From JBHHZI01 sp046757965 (GTDB lineage: Bacteria; Acidobacteriota; Polarisedimenticolia; SMYD01): a stretch of DNA of 12,799 nucleotides. A program made the translations under genes and the position numbers. Shown in pieces: positions 12,761-12,799 of the stretch. The DNA is taken from contig JBHHZI010000094.1 of NCBI GenBank assembly GCA_046757965.1, positions 1-12,799 on the forward strand. The letters run 5' to 3'. Below the pieces are notes generated by a model. The model made no database searches. It was not told where the DNA came from and saw nothing but the letters and a program-made list of their open reading frames with translations. The first letter of the stretch is position 1. Every line of letters begins with the position of its first letter.

Positions 12761-12799
12761 ATGGTGAGATCCGCCGTGTCCCCGATGCCGGGTCCGATG
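12761..12799 (+). CDS. Possible start of the next gene (3' end outside window)
   Basis: An ATG at 12761 opens a frame (MVRSAVSPMPGPM) that runs to the window edge without a stop. A GGAGAA at 12742-12747 is somewhat far upstream for a ribosome binding site. Thirteen codons are too few to identify or to prove coding. Confidence 0.25.
   Translation, partial: MVRSAVSPMPGPM

Overview
The window is a GC-rich, gene-dense stretch of a Gram-negative (diderm) bacterial chromosome. Three lipoprotein signal peptides, an outer-membrane secretin, pseudopilins and Sec-exported proteins all imply two membranes. The style of the genes resembles Acidobacteriota or a neighbouring deep-branching phylum. This covers short GspG-like pseudopilins ending in ALDGxxYxxW, a secretin fused to a cohesin domain, and exported proteins of no clear family. 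The phylum is inferred from general resemblance only; there is no rRNA or other marker in the window. No stretch longer than 300 bases lacks a gene, and no tRNA, rRNA, CRISPR array or insertion sequence is visible.

Region 1 (1-6897, + strand) is the 3' part of a type IV pilus / type II secretion-like operon. In order it holds: the 3' end of a proline-rich protein; a PilO-like protein; a PilP/GspC-like protein with polyproline linkers; a 799-residue lipoprotein secretin (TPR, N-domains, secretin, C-terminal cohesin); a small Ig-like lipoprotein; two GspG-like pseudopilins; a second Ig-like lipoprotein; and a third GspG-like pseudopilin without Glu+5 and with a long disordered tail. Most junctions are 4-base ATGA/GTGA overlaps or short gaps, so the genes are probably made as one coupled unit. 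The likely machine has PilO and PilP linking the inner membrane to the secretin, and pseudopilins forming a short piston-like fibre. The two Ig-like lipoproteins are new-looking parts of unknown role.

Region 2 (6848-9627, - strand) is a two-gene M16 zinc-peptidase operon converging on region 1. One subunit keeps HxxEH and the third zinc ligand. The other lost HxxEH but keeps the Arg/Tyr-type substrate-binding segment, which is the pattern of an obligate heterodimer. A good sigma70-type promoter lies upstream. The last 50 bases of this operon overlap the 3' end of the pseudopilin operon tail to tail.

Region 3 (9649-11020, + strand) holds a HAD-family phosphatase (phosphoglycolate phosphatase-like) whose mRNA may be leaderless, then elongation factor P with its own promoter.

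Region 4 (11027-12799) has an exported protein of unknown function on the - strand, 6 bases from the end of efp. Divergent from it is a small exported protein with a TTG start, a strong ribosome binding site and an extended -10 promoter. A hairpin and possibly the first codons of another gene lie at the right edge.
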